Assembly: GCA_000149265.1 (NCBI GenBank)
Contig: CH001318.1
Location: 455,587-519,586, forward strand
DNA: 64,000 nucleotides
Reading direction: 5' to 3'
From: Ciona savignyi
Lineage: Eukaryota; Chordata; Ascidiacea; Phlebobranchia; Cionidae
Translations under genes and position numbers: made by a program
Notes under the pieces: generated by a model
The model's input: the letters and a program-made list of their open reading frames with translations, nothing else
Databases searched by the model: none
Told to the model about the DNA's origin: nothing
Shown here: piece by piece, positions 1-15,462 of the stretch
How positions within the stretch are numbered: the first letter of the stretch is position 1
How the letters are laid out: every line of letters starts with the position of its first letter

Positions 1-3000
1 ACAGGGGACGTTCGTAGACCTTGTTTAATAGACTGTAGTACTTAATGTATATTAACACCATTTGATGCGCCTTGTTAAATTGACACGGGGTTAATATGTT
101 CCCTTATGTAGTTGACCTTAAGACACGTCACCGAACAGATCATTAGGAACTACACTTATTTGCAACAACAAGCGTATTAGGTCAAATCGCTAAATTATTA
201 ATACCTTTACCCTTTTTCGATTCCAAATTTTATATAATGTGTTTGACATTCTTTTGCTACATCTGAGCTAACATTTTTTAGTGGAAACTTTCCGTTTCAC
301 AAGAAACGAAAAATTAGTACTGAAATTCGTAATTACCTTTTTATAATTTTTAAAGTAATATTTCCCCGTTTGAATTTTATTGTTTATAACAGAGACGCAA
401 ACCGACGTATAGCATTGTTTAGGTTGTTGCTTACAGTGCATATTAATTGAATCTATTCGTCATTAAAAACACAGCGCCTTATCGTGGTATCTACCGCGTG
501 ATATCACCTGTTTAATCTGAGAGTCGAGTTTGTTTCTTTTATATCTTTCGAGAGTTCGTCCGCGAAGGGACAAAAGGACCGATGATAAGTCTTGGAGAAT
601 GAAATAATGCACTGACTGCATTTTCGATACCACTCTTGTTATTTTCTATATACAATTCTTACGCTATATTAGACTTCTTTCTCTTTAACCAAGTTCTGTA
701 AATTGTTGTTTTTCATCGTTAAAATAATTAACGCTTTTCATAATGTTTCGTTTGAAACCCTACATTTTTAAAATATGGGCTAATAAATCTTGTAAACATG
801 GCCATTGAAAATGTACAACGCCGTCTTACTTTTAATTTGTTTTCATAAGTACAGGCACTGCGGTTAGTCGGTTTAACAACCGTGTAACTAACTGGCCGTG
901 CGCTGTTTTCAATAGCACCAATTAAACGAACCAGCGAACAGTCCATAAATACATTTTGGTCTTAAAATGTGTAAGAAAGCGCCAAACAAATTATCGGACC
1001 ACAAGTTTGCGTTTGGGAATTTTTTTCCCCAAAGTCGGACATAATTTAGCTGATGACCGCAAAAAAACAGATTTAACAGATGCATAAAATGACGTATTGA
1101 GGGTGAAATCAATCGATACTAGATCTCCCTAACAGTTATCTACTACCGTGTTATAGACCAAAATTTGATATGATAAACTATTGGCATCGACAACTTTATT
1201 TCAGGGGTTCGGTTTAAGTCATTATTTCTATGAAATATTACATTATCGCCTTGCAGAAGTTTATGTTAGAATAGGTCAACCGAATCTTACATTTTTGCAG
1301 AAATAAATCAGTGTTATTAAAAAAACAAAAATGGGTTCGAAAGTTAATCCCATAATAATATTAAAAAGTGAGAAATTAAAAGGGCTAACATATATTGGAA
1401 TATATAATACTGAATAGTGTGCATGATATAAAAAACACATGTTTACCCAATTATTTGACATAATATCTCAATGAATTTCGAATTATCACTATCCTGACAA
1501 AAACAATTTTAAGTCTATACTGAAAACATTACCTCCTCGCAATATATTTCCAATTGTTGACATTTTTAGTATTTACTGCAAGCCTCCGGGCGCTAATAAT
1601 GTTACACATTTCCAATTGTTTCATAAGAAAGAATAAATCAATACGCATTGAGAGCCGAAGTGGTTATGGTCTATTGTGAAATCTGGGTATTTTTTGGTCC
1701 GAATCGAAACGTCGCTTAGGTTTACCTTTAAATTCGTTTACTGCTCGGGCCATTTATATTTAATGAGCTGTCGGATTATCCACGAAACACTTGCTCGTGT
1801 AGGTGAAATAGCTTTGTATTACTGGTAAATCGATTTAGTACAAAACATCGTAGAGGTAGATCTTTAAAAATCGGGTTGTTTAACATTTCTGGTGATGTTG
1901 CACTTCTTTAAAAAAGTAGTGTGTATCGTGCGCCAAATTGCCAAATTAGTCTGAATGGAATATGTACAACTTACGCAATTCCGGAGTATATTGCAATGAG
2001 CGCTCAGCGAAAGCGCTCTCTTTAAATTTTAATGCTTGTACGGGCGCAATAAAACCGCCATCGCCGCTCGAGCCAAATCAATAATTAATAAAGTTGGTCG
2101 TTTTCACTGTCGAGCACCGATTTGAATCGAGGTTCGAATAAGCCGCCTGCCAATTAACACTCTAAAAGCAGAGCGATGAATCCAAGAAGCGATGTAAACA
2201 AGCGAGTACAAACACGAGTGTAGATCTCCACTTTTCCGCCCCTGACCTTTCAATCGGATTCCTCTTACGCTTGTCATGAAGTCGGCGAAAGAGAGAACCC
2301 CAGGAGAATAAAAGAGAAAGGAGGACAATCGGACGAGAGAAGAGTGAGATGGGGTTGCTTTGCGCTGTCTAAATATTTAATCATTGTATAAACTACTACA
2401 TTAAGATTTATGGATTCCCTTTTAAGCTAATGAAAACAAAAGTTGCCAAAACTACTATTTTTACACCCAATCATTCCGTTGGTAATACATATGCAGATAT
2501 TTAAAATCAATTGGAGTATAGACAGTCACTGTGCTTTGTAAAAGTCAAATACAAATGTCTTTGAATGGGTTTCGGTCGTTCCAGTTTGTAAGATCTTGTT
2601 CAATCATAGACATCCCGACGTAGACATACGTCTTGACAAGTAATGGAAATAGCCACGGCGCATTTCATGAATAATTAAAAGCGATCTTGTGCTCAACAGT
2701 CGTCTTGCTGTATCCTGCGGTTGAAGCGTCTGTGACGTCCAGCAACGAAGCGCAAATTGAATTACACGGCAAAGGTTACAAAAGCCGTGCAAGCCTCAAA
2801 CCGTTGTTGTCCGAATTCACCCCGATCGAAATGGCGAGTCGCTCGAACAATAACAAAAGTAGGAAATCAAAACGAGTTCTTAATCTTTTTAAATCCGCTG
2901 CCGGGCAATGATTGGCGGTTACGATGCGTGACGTGATAATTAGCCTTTTGTTACGAAGGGCGCGTGCGGCTTACTCGTCAAAGAACTGATTATATTATTC

Positions 3001-6000
3001 CAAAAACGCTCAAAATCTAAACTTCGCAGAGAACAGATTTAAATAAAGCCAATTTAAATATTGTGACTTAAAATCTAAAAAAAGAAACTGCAGACGACAC
3101 AACAACGTATACATATCACGTTAAAAGGGAAGTGTTAATTGATTTTCAAAACAAATTTCGAAGAATTTTGAGTTGGGTGCAGTAATCTCAGTTTATTAAT
3201 CACATCGAAATGTGAATGGTGCTCGTTAATAATTGAAAGCATTTTATACATATTCTGATGATAAGGGCAATGGAAATCGATTCGTTTCAAAAATATACTT
3301 TAATTGCGCAAGGCGCTAATCGTGGACAACATGTTCTAAATAATTCATTAAGACTGTCAGCATAAGGTCGCGGTATATGACGAGTTGTTTTGTTGTGTAC
3401 TGGCCGTGTGTATCATTGCGACACTAATAAACAAAACTGCTTTCTGCAAACAGCTCCGCGCAAACCAGAATATCACGGTTCACTAGCTGTGGCCTGTTAT
3501 GGTGTAGGAAGCCTCTTAATTCAAGGCATACAATTCCATGATATTCACTTTGATAAAATAGTTTTGGTTTTTTTGCTTCCGTCGCACAGTATGTCTTGGT
3601 TTCAGTTTGCGTTATGCCTTGTTTGAGTACGGAAATACTGTATTTAAATGAGCTAATTTATTTGTAACACATCCGCTTAAATGTAAGGTTAATAACACCC
3701 AGCAAATCTACCCAGAAACAATCTCCACATCGTTAAGCGATTTACCGGTTTTGGTTTAGGAAGAGAAACAAATAAAACGGAAAAAACGAGAGCGCGCGCG
3801 AGAGAGAGAGATAAAAGAGAAACGGGAGAAAGAGTGGGAACGCAAACTCAGCGCAAGTGATTGATTGGAATGAGTGTGTAACATATTGTACAGCTTATGT
3901 TGCAGTATAAACTACTCATTGGTTCTGCTTGTCATTGGAGAGCCGCCTTTGGCAGACTTTGTGCATGAATAAACACATTTCTCACCGACGAGTGCAAAAA
4001 TCGATAAAAAGTGAATTTCGAACGCCATAATTAGATATTTGCGACAGATTTTGAACACTGAAATTTAACCAAACCGCACAACCCACTACTTAAATTGTCT
4101 ACTTTATGTAAATGACTGTTTCAGTCTGTTCACACCTGTAATTAATAATATTTAATAGTATGTCGTTTGCAGGATTTGCAAGGGAAATAAAATTAATTTC
4201 ACGGAGCATATTTAATTGGGTTAACATGCAATACATCGAAAACATGGTTGTTCGCTTGAAAGCTGACATACACAAGGCAATTTTCATTAAACCACACACG
4301 AGTTAAGGAGTGTGTGCAGCGACACGTTTCTGAGAACAAAACTATCTGATATTTAGGAAGCACAGGAAACGAGTTGGTACTCCCAAAGCAATTCTCCCTT
4401 TAGAGCCCGTCTTCCCAATTGACAATTCCCTATCGCGTAAACCAGTACCGAGATTTAACAACTCTAGTTTTATTTAAAAACTACAACTTGTTTAACACGT
4501 TACCTGTTTATTAGCGCACATTCAGCAAGGAGTAAACTTATTTTGACCGCTACGGCAACTGTCAAATAACATATGGCATTTTAAAAACTCATCAAAGGTT
4601 ATACTGCATAGCAAATCGTACAATCTAGTAACATCTCACACCAATGTGACGTTTTATACTGTGTTTGTTTACTTAAAACTGTAATAATGTATCCCTTTTA
4701 ATGGCACATAAAGAAAAAAAACTGCCGACCAAATAAACTAGAAAAGAATTAAATTATGAATAATATCAGCTTAGTAAGTACTTCAGAAGAAAATTGTGTT
4801 TGGCAAAGGTTTCGGCCAAATATCTGTTGGCATTTTCGGTGCTTCTAATAACTGCGTTACATATGGGAAGAGATGACAGACGCGTACAAAGACGTCAGCA
4901 GAATGTATTGTTTTGCGTGGTCTTTTGACGGGAAATACTTTAGATCGCTAGTAAATCGTTTCCGGAATATTAAAAACATGCACTAATCAGGTTTCATGTA
5001 GAGACTGGGTATTTTCATGTATACCTTAATGCGCTATTACGTCATAAAGACTATTATAACTACATTTGTATGTGTGTATATTCGTTCAAGTTGTATAAAG
5101 ATTTTCGAAATATTAACATAATATACGGTATTAATTATATTAATAACTAAGGCAAGAGTGAAATATAAGTTATGATTTGGTTATTGTGAATACAAATCAA
5201 TGCATCATCATTAACTTAAGGCTACTCCTATATAAGTAGCTAATAGATATGTTTTTAACAAAATATGCATGCCTGCACGAAAATAAGCGACATAAGTAAA
5301 GTTTCTCATTACTGTGTTTGAGTCATACAATCGAATCTTTATCGGCCATAATTGTCGGTTAAGCGATATTAATCAACTGGCTATAAATGTATTAGTATTT
5401 TGTGTTAAGTTATTGTCTTATTTTCAATTAAGTATTCGCCGCTGAAGGCAGTTATAGTTCTGCCAGCAAATCTGGGTTGTCGTTGCGAATTGATTTGTTT
5501 ATAGGTTGTATTGCAAATGGCGGAAATGTAGCAGTGGTCTGCGCCGCCGAGACGGATTGTGCCCATAGAGAATTGGCCTTTAGCAGGGCGCCCATTGAAC
5601 TGGGCGTTGAGTGATTGATTAGTGCGATCAAATTGTACGGCGACTTGCACCTAATTGGCCAAATATTTTCCACGGATTAGTCGAAATTTAATCCCCCTGT
5701 ATGCCAACAGAGAATGCCATAACAAAGCCCTTGGAAATGGGAAAATATTTTGGCAAACAGAGTCGGATTTGTCGCAAAAAAAGGCAAACGGCAGACAGGA
5801 GGGAAATTGTTTCGTTCAATTTTCGGATTTTTCACATTTAATGCGGTTTATTTAATGTGGAGCCTTTCTAAATTTGGAACTTCTTTAAAATTTTTACATT
5901 CTTGACACATACCATTGATCAATGCTCTTTTTTACAAATATTAAAGAGACGTTTTCACTGCACCTATATATAAGCTAGGATGTCTGTGAGAGCTTATAGG

Positions 6001-9000
6001 TGTATAAGCGAAGGAATGTAGCAATTACGGACCACAGCAGCGCCGAATTACTTTTCTTTATACGAGCATCGGCTGTGTTTAAATATTTATGCAGCTAAAA
6101 TAAGGAATACACCACTTTCGTGAATGCCGTTTCGGTAGCTTAAATAATAAAGGAAAGACTTTAACATTTGCGAACTTAAAATATAATAAATCGATGTGTA
6201 CTACCTATTTACTTAGTTTGATACGTTTGATGTGGGATAATGTGTTTTCTATTCATATAGTGATCTATGCAACCAATATATTGACCTACTTGGTTTATAA
6301 ATATACAGCAGATTTTGGCTCAGTTTGATATTGAGTTTTATATACGAAACGGGTAGGATTATGCCCGAATATGCAATACGAAATCCGTGCACATTTAGTT
6401 CTGTCCTTAAATTAATAATTAATAAACCCGATTTCTATCAGGAATATAAGTTTGTACAAAAAGGCAGGTTAGGTGGCATAGGCGTAACATCTAATGCAAC
6501 TGCCATAATTCAGACACGATAGAACGGAGCATGTGAGTTAAGACGTGCATAATCGATTGCTAAACCAATCCATTTAACTGCGCGACTACTTCTCTTGTTC
6601 TTTAGTTGGAGAATTCGCGGTGTTCGATAATTACACTGGGTATTGTTACAGCAAAAGACGCCAATCGAATTAAATCTATATTTGAGCCACACTTTAAAAT
6701 CTTTTCGTGAATTCGGACGGATACAATTTAATGTGGCAGGTTTTGTTTGGGCGATTTAACCTAGTATCGTGAATTGCTGTTTCTAGAGTTTTAATGCGAG
6801 TAGTGTGTCGTGTTTATATTTTACGGAATCCATGTTTATATGTGAGCCACATTAAAGACGCCTGTCGGGACAAATAAACCTGACTCACCAAAAACCAACA
6901 AACTGCTGTATCACGCTTGACAGGTGATGTTTACCAAGCCATTGTTCACGTTACAAAGACCTGATAACAATGCCAACTGTGACGCAGTAGGCGATTAGAA
7001 CTCCCTTTTCCGTTTTAAAATTAATCCCCCAACGATGATTTAAATCGAGAAAAGAGAGACAAAATTAAGCTTCCGTTGATTTTAATCGTGTCAAAACTGA
7101 TAAAATCCTCTTTTATAAAGTTTATTTAACAAACTTAATATCCTGTCAAGACGTATCGTCAATGGGTAACTCAGATTTAAATTGTTTTCCAATTGTACTA
7201 CGGTATGTGAAAATAGCAATATAGCTTTTGTTTTGTGTTTTTATTTCATGCTTCTGGCCATTTCATATCCCTGAGTAAAGGGTAAAGTCCTAGAAATATT
7301 GTTACATTAACCATTGGTTAAATAAGCAAGCTGCGCTTACAATGTGTATAGAGAATTTTAGTCGGTTTGGTGTTCTTTTTACAAACGATTTATTTAACAG
7401 GTAGTATATAATAAGAAGGTGCGCATACCTATATCGACAAAAAATCCTCTGAAATGTTATCAGTCAAATCTGTGTTTGTTTACATGCCTCCAACTCTGAG
7501 CTGCAATATTTTTGAACAGGCGGTTGGCAGAGTGCCATTTCCTTCCACCATTTATCACTTTCCTCCTCTCTTCCCTCCTCTCTTTCTCTCTTTATTATCT
7601 CTCGGCGCTGCGCAGGCTTATCGGGTTTCCAATTATTTTCGTGTTCGGTTTACTGGCGCTTTGGTCAGTTTACGGGAACTTTTATCACAATTAAATGAAG
7701 CGATTTTTATTCGATTTCACGATTTCACAATAAATGAGGACAACTGATTTATCGTCCAAAATTAGGATCGAAACATATTTTATGGTTTTTTATTGCAGAA
7801 TAAGCAAAAACATAAATGAAACAAAACAGCGCATACCAAATAAAACATTTTAAAATATGTATCTCAAATACCAATTTTATATCATTTGATGGTATTGTAA
7901 ATATTGTATAAAATATAAAACCGTATTAATTTAATGCAATATTTCGGGCATCTATATATTTCGAATCATCAAATCTAAATTAATATAAATATTAAAAATT
8001 TGCGTATGAAAGATGTGTCAAACTTCGGTTACTTTACTTGGGATTTTACAGTGGGGTTTCGCGAAGCTTTATTTTCCATTGATCCGTACAAGTTCTCCTA
8101 TTGGCTCAACAAACTTAACAGTGTGTATATAAGCTGGGACAATCGATAACTTTACAGCGCAGGGCTAGAAACCGATTCTATTTCCAACCCTGCACCTCCC
8201 TACTGAATTTGACAACGAAGAATTTTGAACGAGTTTGAACGTCTGAAACACTTCTTTACAAATCAATAATAAATTTTGTAAGAGTATTAAACTGCGCGCT
8301 ATGTCGATTAAATTCGAAAATCCAAATGTTTAAAAATACGAAATTAAAATTATATCGGCTTAAAACTTTGCTATCGTTCGTTACACAAGAATGTATTATC
8401 GATTCAGTCTAACAAATAATTCCGACGTTGTAAAGTAGCTTTACCAGTGACATATATATATTGATTATTTCCACATTTGTATTGATTAAGTAACTAGTCA
8501 AGCCAGAATAAACATCTTACATAATAATAATGAAATAATCATGACTCACATTCGCAATAATAAAGAGAATTCTAACATTGCAACAATTTAGGAATCTTGA
8601 ATACATGCTTTTATGTGACGCAGACACCCCTTGTGAAGGGTAGGGCGCCCCGGTTTAACCTTTAAAGAGTTAGGTTAACTCGAACACTACTCGTACTATG
8701 CGAATACATAATACCAGGCCGGTTGTGGTATTAATAGTTAGAGCCCCGCGGAAGCGTTGTCTTGCTTGTAAGAGACTCATGGCATAACAAAGAAACGCCG
8801 CAACGCACTTTTGCGCGCGCTCTCATTCAGTTTATTTATGAACCCTGTAATGAATCTGCTTTACGTCGGCGCATTATAAATTGATTTGTCAGATGGTTTG
8901 AGCAAAAAATATACGAAGGCAAAAATCGGATTTTTGGACTTTTTAGAGATGGTATAAAAGTTTACTTTATTTCATTTGGAAAAGTATCATATATGACTTT

Positions 9001-12000
9001 TGTTATTTCGCTAAGATTAACTACAGGCTCTTTCATGTTCTTATTTCCCGGTAACAATGTAGTTTGATTTCATCTTTGAAATTGGTTTGTTCGTATTCGC
9101 ACTAATTCCGCATATCTCTATTTACTTGGCTTGCCCTACACATTGTACACATATTTTTACATATTATACGAAAAAGTAATCCTTAGCCATCATAATAACG
9201 ACTATTTTACCTGGCATGCCGTATTTGTTTTTATTTGTAGCCTGAATGTATATTGTAACTGGTTAATGTTGGTATATACTTTGTGCGACAGTTTAACATG
9301 AGGTCAATAATCGGTAAAGCAGTCTGGGTGTGCGAAGAACTAGAACGGTTTATTGTATGGGTTCCGACGATGCCTGTCGACAAAGGCATCGATTATACGG
9401 AACCAAACACCAAGCCTTATAGTATGTACACACACTGAGACGGCGCTAAGAGCCTTCCCTCTAAGTACAACAGCAGTTCTTGACTCTGATGTGCAGAATT
9501 GTTTACTTTAAGAGATACTTTCTTCGGCGACCGGCGCCCTCTAAATATTACAAATAGACTTGCTAAGTTGTTTTCTTGAATCAACCCACCGATACGCACG
9601 TCGTTTATTAAAATTGATTTATGCCTGTTGCGGGTATTTCGGGTGTTTAGAACGTGAAAGTTTAGGTCACGTTAAAGGCATGTCCGATTATCAGGCCTGA
9701 TGTATAATCAATGTGGTACGGTTTAAAGATTTTGCAATTTAAAGATTTTCCAATAATGTACTGCATTTTTGTCAATACACCAAATGCGTTGTTTAGTAAG
9801 TTGCTTGAATTCTATTGTCTCGCTCTCTCTCTTTTTAATTCCCTTCTCTCAATTTGACCTAAATCACCGTTCTCTTCCTTCGTCTATATTTAACTTGATG
9901 TGTGTAATTACTATGAAATTCTGTATAAATCAAAAGAAATTGGATAGAGGCATAGTATGCCGGTGATTGAATTAGAGTTGCATAAAACGTTTCGGACCTG
10001 TTTTTTTGTTTCTGCGGGCCAAGGCTTTATTTATTACCCTGTAATATGAACACGCGTGTGTTTTCATGTGGTTAAAGACCTCATTCGTCAGAGAAGCCAG
10101 TTTCTCTTCAAATACATGCCGAAGATACAGCCAGCCCGCCAGGTATATTTGACTGTAAAAACAGAACCATATAGTTTAGTCTAACCGCCAAGTAGCCTGA
10201 AATTCGCAAAGAATTCGAAGGCCAAATCGATAAAAGGATGTATAGGAATAGGTTAAACAGAAATCTAATACGTTAACTGGAATACTGAATCGGTTTCAAA
10301 TAACTTAAAGGAAAAAAACTAACCAATTATTAAAGTTTAATTTTGTATAAGCAGCGGGGATACCTCATAGACAGGCGTTTCCTATAACTTTATCAGGACA
10401 TAGGTAACCGGCACACAGGAGTAATTTGCACGATGCTTATTGTGTGTTTAGGACTGACGCTTGAGTTTGCCTAAGTGCTTACGAGTGTTGACGATAGGCA
10501 AAGAACGGTACAGACCAAGAGGGGTCTGTAGAGCTAATTACTAGCACATTATCTCTTCCCTGTAACGAGACATGGCATGCTGGCCACGTCTTTACATCTA
10601 ACACCACCGCGAAAAAAGCAATGTAGACTGGCACATTTCCGAATCATTTTGAGGTTCAAAAATCAAAAAGCAGTTTCCGCACCTTTGGCTATTGTTGTGC
10701 GTATCGCATTCGAATACAATAGCATACAGTCAATTTATTATTATTGTTCTCGTGTCTATCTATTCGTGACTAGTTACGATGCAAAATAGCGGCATGAGTT
10801 TTAGTGAACTATTTAAGACGGTGGCTATGATATGCCGTTGGCAAGTCACCATTTATTTGTGCGATCAATGTATGAATATAGGCACCAATATGTAATTCTC
10901 CAAAGCGGCTCGGTTAAATTAGTCATGTCACGTAAATTAACATTTGGGTGTCGTTCAAGGATTAAACAACTGTCGGTTTAAACACGATCACGCGTAATGA
11001 AAATGTCTTGAAGTTGAGTGTAATTTTATAGCCCACGATAGTGATAACAGACTATTTCGGAAACAAGAAGATGCCAATACGTTACGAATGGGGACTACAC
11101 ACCATTCGCCCTGAGAGATTAAAGAGAGAAATTGCTCACGAAGTGCAATAAAAGAAACAGGGCTGTCGCTCCTGGTAGCTTTGCGCCGTTTCCCGTACAG
11201 TTGGTCGTGTAATCTCGAATGGTGGATGTGTAGAGTCATTACTTCGTGTGCGTGAGTCGGTTTCAGATAGTTATTGAAGTTGTAAATTTCGTGTTTAGTG
11301 TTTAGAAGAAACGGCTACCGTTTAAAATCTATTTATATTTTCGCGTTTACATATACCAGTCTGTTTACAATTTCGTGTGCGTTATTGCAGATTTTTGTTT
11401 ACTCGTCACGTTTATGAATAATTTCGAAGGCGTTTATAAAATAGGCAATTAATAATTAAGATATCGGAACTGGTGGGAAGCCAATCAATGAATCGATGCA
11501 GACTTGAACAAACGACTAACCTTTTATTCGGTGCATAGTTAGTGTATTTAAAATATTTTATTCTATTGTATGCTGGCGTCTAACCTATTTTGCATGGTGT
11601 TTGTTGCTCGGAAAATGTCAGTTTTGTGGCCAATATTATTCGGTCTATTTTAAGCGCTCTTTGTGCAGTTTACCCTTCTCAAGGCACGAACATGCAGATT
11701 CCAAGTAAATTAAAGGCTGCTGTCTGAGTTGGGGTGTATTAATCGGTCGAAACTCACCGTTTAATAGTTTCAGTTGGTTGGTAGTAGTGCAGCTTATCGA
11801 CCGTGCTTGTTTAATTTTTCAATTGGATTTCCTCAGCATCAGTCTTAGTGGTAATTCTTTCTTAATTCTCATCGATCAGTTTGAGGGTCGAATACCCGAC
11901 AATCGAGCCTCTCTGCAGCCCGGAGCGGCTCGAAGGCGGTCCGATTTTATTGCCTCTAATCTACGGATAGCGGATAATTGTGAGTCGAGCAATTTGGCAG

Positions 12001-15000
12001 GACGGAGGTCGTGTTTACTTAAATGGAAATGAAAGCACGCACGTATAATGTCATATTTACGGCGCGTTTGCACTTCGAAGAATTTAAGAAGCTGTATGCG
12101 CTTCCCGTTCGAAGAATTCTCTGAACCATTAAAAGGATTATTGAGAATATTGCAAAGGTTAGAGTCGTGATCTAATAAACACGAAGCCGCAAAACAGTGA
12201 CATAACCCGTTTCAAAGCGTCTACGAATTCCATCTGAACGACGCTGGTAATTACTAATAGTTTGCGCTAAATGCGACGTGGTATTAGTGCGGTTGAAATC
12301 GGGTCGCAGGATTAGTGCACCCGGGCTTGCTAAAATCCGTAACTCGCGATTCGGGCGAATGCTTACCTAAGAGGTTAATTAAAGTGTGGTAAGATTTGAA
12401 TGCGAGATAGCAGTTAAGTGCAACAGTCGTGTATTTTGCGCAATCGTAAACATGCTGAATTGCAGTAACGGCCTGACAGACGTTGTCATTTGTAGTGTCG
12501 ACCGTTTAATTCGAAATTTGGGTCAGCTACTTTTTTAGTGTCACGTAACAGTAGCGTTGGCAGAAATCAAAAATGTGTCGCGATGTCCAAACTACGCCCG
12601 GAGCGTTTATTTATTTCTATTTTGCATCTAATAGGTTTTCTGTTTGAAGTGCGTTCTTGCATAATATTTTGTTATCAGTAAGAAACCTGATACGCCAAAA
12701 TCGCTATTCTTTTGTTACGTCATAATACACTTAACATCTCAATAATTCCGGTCAGGTTAGGTGCACATTAAAGGTAACATTTGCCACGCAGTTGGTACTT
12801 AATTAGTGCGCACCTAACTTACAGGTTAAATTACCGGCGAGAGGCTAGAAAAAGGATATAGGCGCGATTGGAAGAAAGAAAGAAAGCAGAGCGAAGGGGT
12901 AAAGATAAAGAAAGAAACAACCGATAAGAGAAAAACGGGAGGAACGGCTTACATTACACTAGTCTTGTGGTGATGTCATTGTATTTGATGGCATAAGCAT
13001 TACAATCAATGAAGAGGCACACCGTGTGTTGTCCCGGCATTTAACCGAGTGTTATTTTGGTATATCCGTAGTATAAGATATTGCTTTCGAGAGTTATTTT
13101 CAAACGGAATATTTAAATTGTCGATTCAGAATACTCAATTAGAAGGATGGCTTAAACAAAGTGGATTATTGATTTAAGGCAGGTAATTAGAATTTAATGT
13201 CGAGCTATTCTGAATAGTAAGCAGTTGAATTAAGAACCAGATTTTAAATGTATAAGTTATAAAGTAAATCCACAAAAGTCGTCAGGGCGTTTTCTTTTTC
13301 TTAAGTGACGTAATAATTCAGAAGTAAGATTTTTTATTAATAAAGTACGTTATATAACTAGTTGTGAGATGTAGCTAAAATATATGAAGGCGTTTGGCTC
13401 CAACAATTGGCAGTTCGGCCTTCTAGGAAATAATAGCACTAATCCAGCAATCGATTCTAGGCCGGATACTAAACGCACCATAAACAACTACACAATGTGT
13501 AGAGAGACCCATGTCCTAAAATTAAGCTTGTAATTTGTTACGCAACTATTTGGCGTCAAAATGAAACGTTTTGAATTTTAAATTGATGCTTTAATGTTTG
13601 GTAACATAAATGGATTTTAACGATTTTGTTTTAATGCTAAATTTATTTTTCATATGTATTTTAATACTGTCCTACAGCATTGTAAAATTAGCAAAGTTTA
13701 GTTTTGTAAAATTAATATCCTGAGTTGGTATATATTTATATTTGCGTGTTTTGTTTGCATTACAGATTTAGGATATTTATTAGATAGAAAATATCGTGTT
13801 GCTACATTGCATTTTACAAATACACGTGAATGAGGATATTTGATGGTCTGTTTAACTTCCGCGAAGCTAATTCATCGCTACAATGATAAGTATTGTTGAC
13901 GTCACAGTAGCTGCGAAATCGAATCAGCTTTAATCTTCGGATCACCTTGTTTTAAAATCGAACATAACTCCCCCGTCCGTCTGTGCCGCTACGGGGGTGC
14001 CAACGTCAACACAGAAAGACTTTGGTCTCTCCCTGCTCTCGCCCAGGAGAAAGAAAGAGAATAAAAGAGAAATGACGAATCGACACCACAATGCGAACCT
14101 TAGGAGCACGGCGCAAAGAGGAGAAGCTGTCACGGTAAATAAAGCCGATAGGACAATATAAGTTTCAAATTCTGTAAACCAATTGCTTTTAGGTCGATAA
14201 AAGGCCCAAATCCCATTTTTATTGTCTACCTTTGCTAATTAAGAACATTTATTTTTAAGCGTCGATAAAATGGTAAAACGGAAGATAAGTTACTCGACAA
14301 CGGAGAAAAATTAGATATGAGTCATGTTTACCTTTCTAGGCCACACAGTGCACTCTTACACGCCTAATCTTTGTTTTACTAAACTGCTAAGCGTACGTTA
14401 CGAACTAGCTTTGTATTTATCATCCGAATTACCGGTAGAACAATAAGAAAAACACAATTTATCAAAAAAAACATTTTTCTTCCAAATTTCGATTTTTTTA
14501 AATTTAGTGTCCAGGTCTAAAGTGATTTGGCTGTGCGCGCGTTTTCTACCTAGATAGGCCATGCATCATCTTATAATTGTGAATATATTCCCAATCTTAA
14601 TTTGTTATACTCTGACCAGGACATCAATAATGCATATGGTAGCAAAATCGGCTTTTATACGGAAGACTGTCCCATAAACTAAAGCAAGTATGGTCGGGAA
14701 TATAAGATTTACGTTATAACAATACTTACTATCTACAATTTCCGATTACCAATTTATCTCGCCCTTTCGCATGAGCCCCGTTTTTTACCTTTACCCTAAC
14801 CTTAATATATCACATCATTTAAATGTCCTAATTTTAATATCTTAATTTATAATAAAAGCCGTCTTTATAATGTCACGAGTATGTATGTGTTTCGAAATTA
14901 TTTCTAAAGCACGATTTTTGAAACTTGCCATTTCAATAACCCTGGACGTGCATGTCGTTTTAACAAACACATTAATTAATGTACAGATTTTTCATTAGTT

Positions 15001-15462
15001 GTTTGCTTACTGGCAACACCGAAAAAACATAATCGCAATTAAAGCTGCAATTAATGTCGCTTGAATTGATAGCGCTAATCTGTCCGATCATAATGCGAGC
15101 CTCTGTTTGGTAAATATACCTGGGCTGAAGTCTATGTACGCGAGATTACATTGCAGCTACCCTCCGGGCATCCAGCCAAGTAACAACGTCACAACACGTG
15201 GCCAAGACCGATATTCAATTAGCCAGGTCTACCAGAATTTAATCCGGCGACCCTTGCATTAATACTGTACATTGTATGTGTACTCTGTAGCCAGGAAACC
15301 TCCTGGTGTATGTTGGTGTATTAATCTATATTTATCTTGTACTGTTTAATTTTTAATGTGTGTGGAGTTTCGTTAGTGTGGGTTCGCTGGTTACGCCGGG
15401 CTGTGTTATTGTAAGGAGGTCGCTTGTTCCATCCATCCTAATTTCATCCTTTGTTTTACCAG
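1..15462. other. Gene-free upstream region (or first intron) of the ARID5-like gene
   Basis: No coding region can be supported here. Open frames are all short (under about 100 codons), AT-rich and without recognisable domains. The stretch contains recurring CTCTC / AATAAAAGAGA tracts near 2.3, 3.8, 7.6, 9.8, 11.1, 12.9 and 14.0 kb and a candidate TATA/CCAAT core promoter near 8.1 kb. The ARID5 exon at 15463 opens at a splice acceptor with no in-frame Met, so its start exon must lie somewhere in or before this region. A tiny exon such as those typical of this gene family would be missed by eye. Confidence 0.6.
8095..8170 (+). promoter_or_regulatory. Candidate TATA/CCAAT core promoter
   Basis: A TATATAA box at 8126-8132 lies about 22 bases downstream of an inverted CCAAT box (ATTGG, 8100-8104), and the sequence from about 8155 on is less AT-rich than its surroundings. 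A similar TATATAAGCT string occurs near 5966. The arrangement fits a Pol II core promoter, possibly for the unidentified first exon of the ARID5-like gene on the same strand. TATA-like strings are common in AT-rich DNA, so this is weak evidence. Confidence 0.22.
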
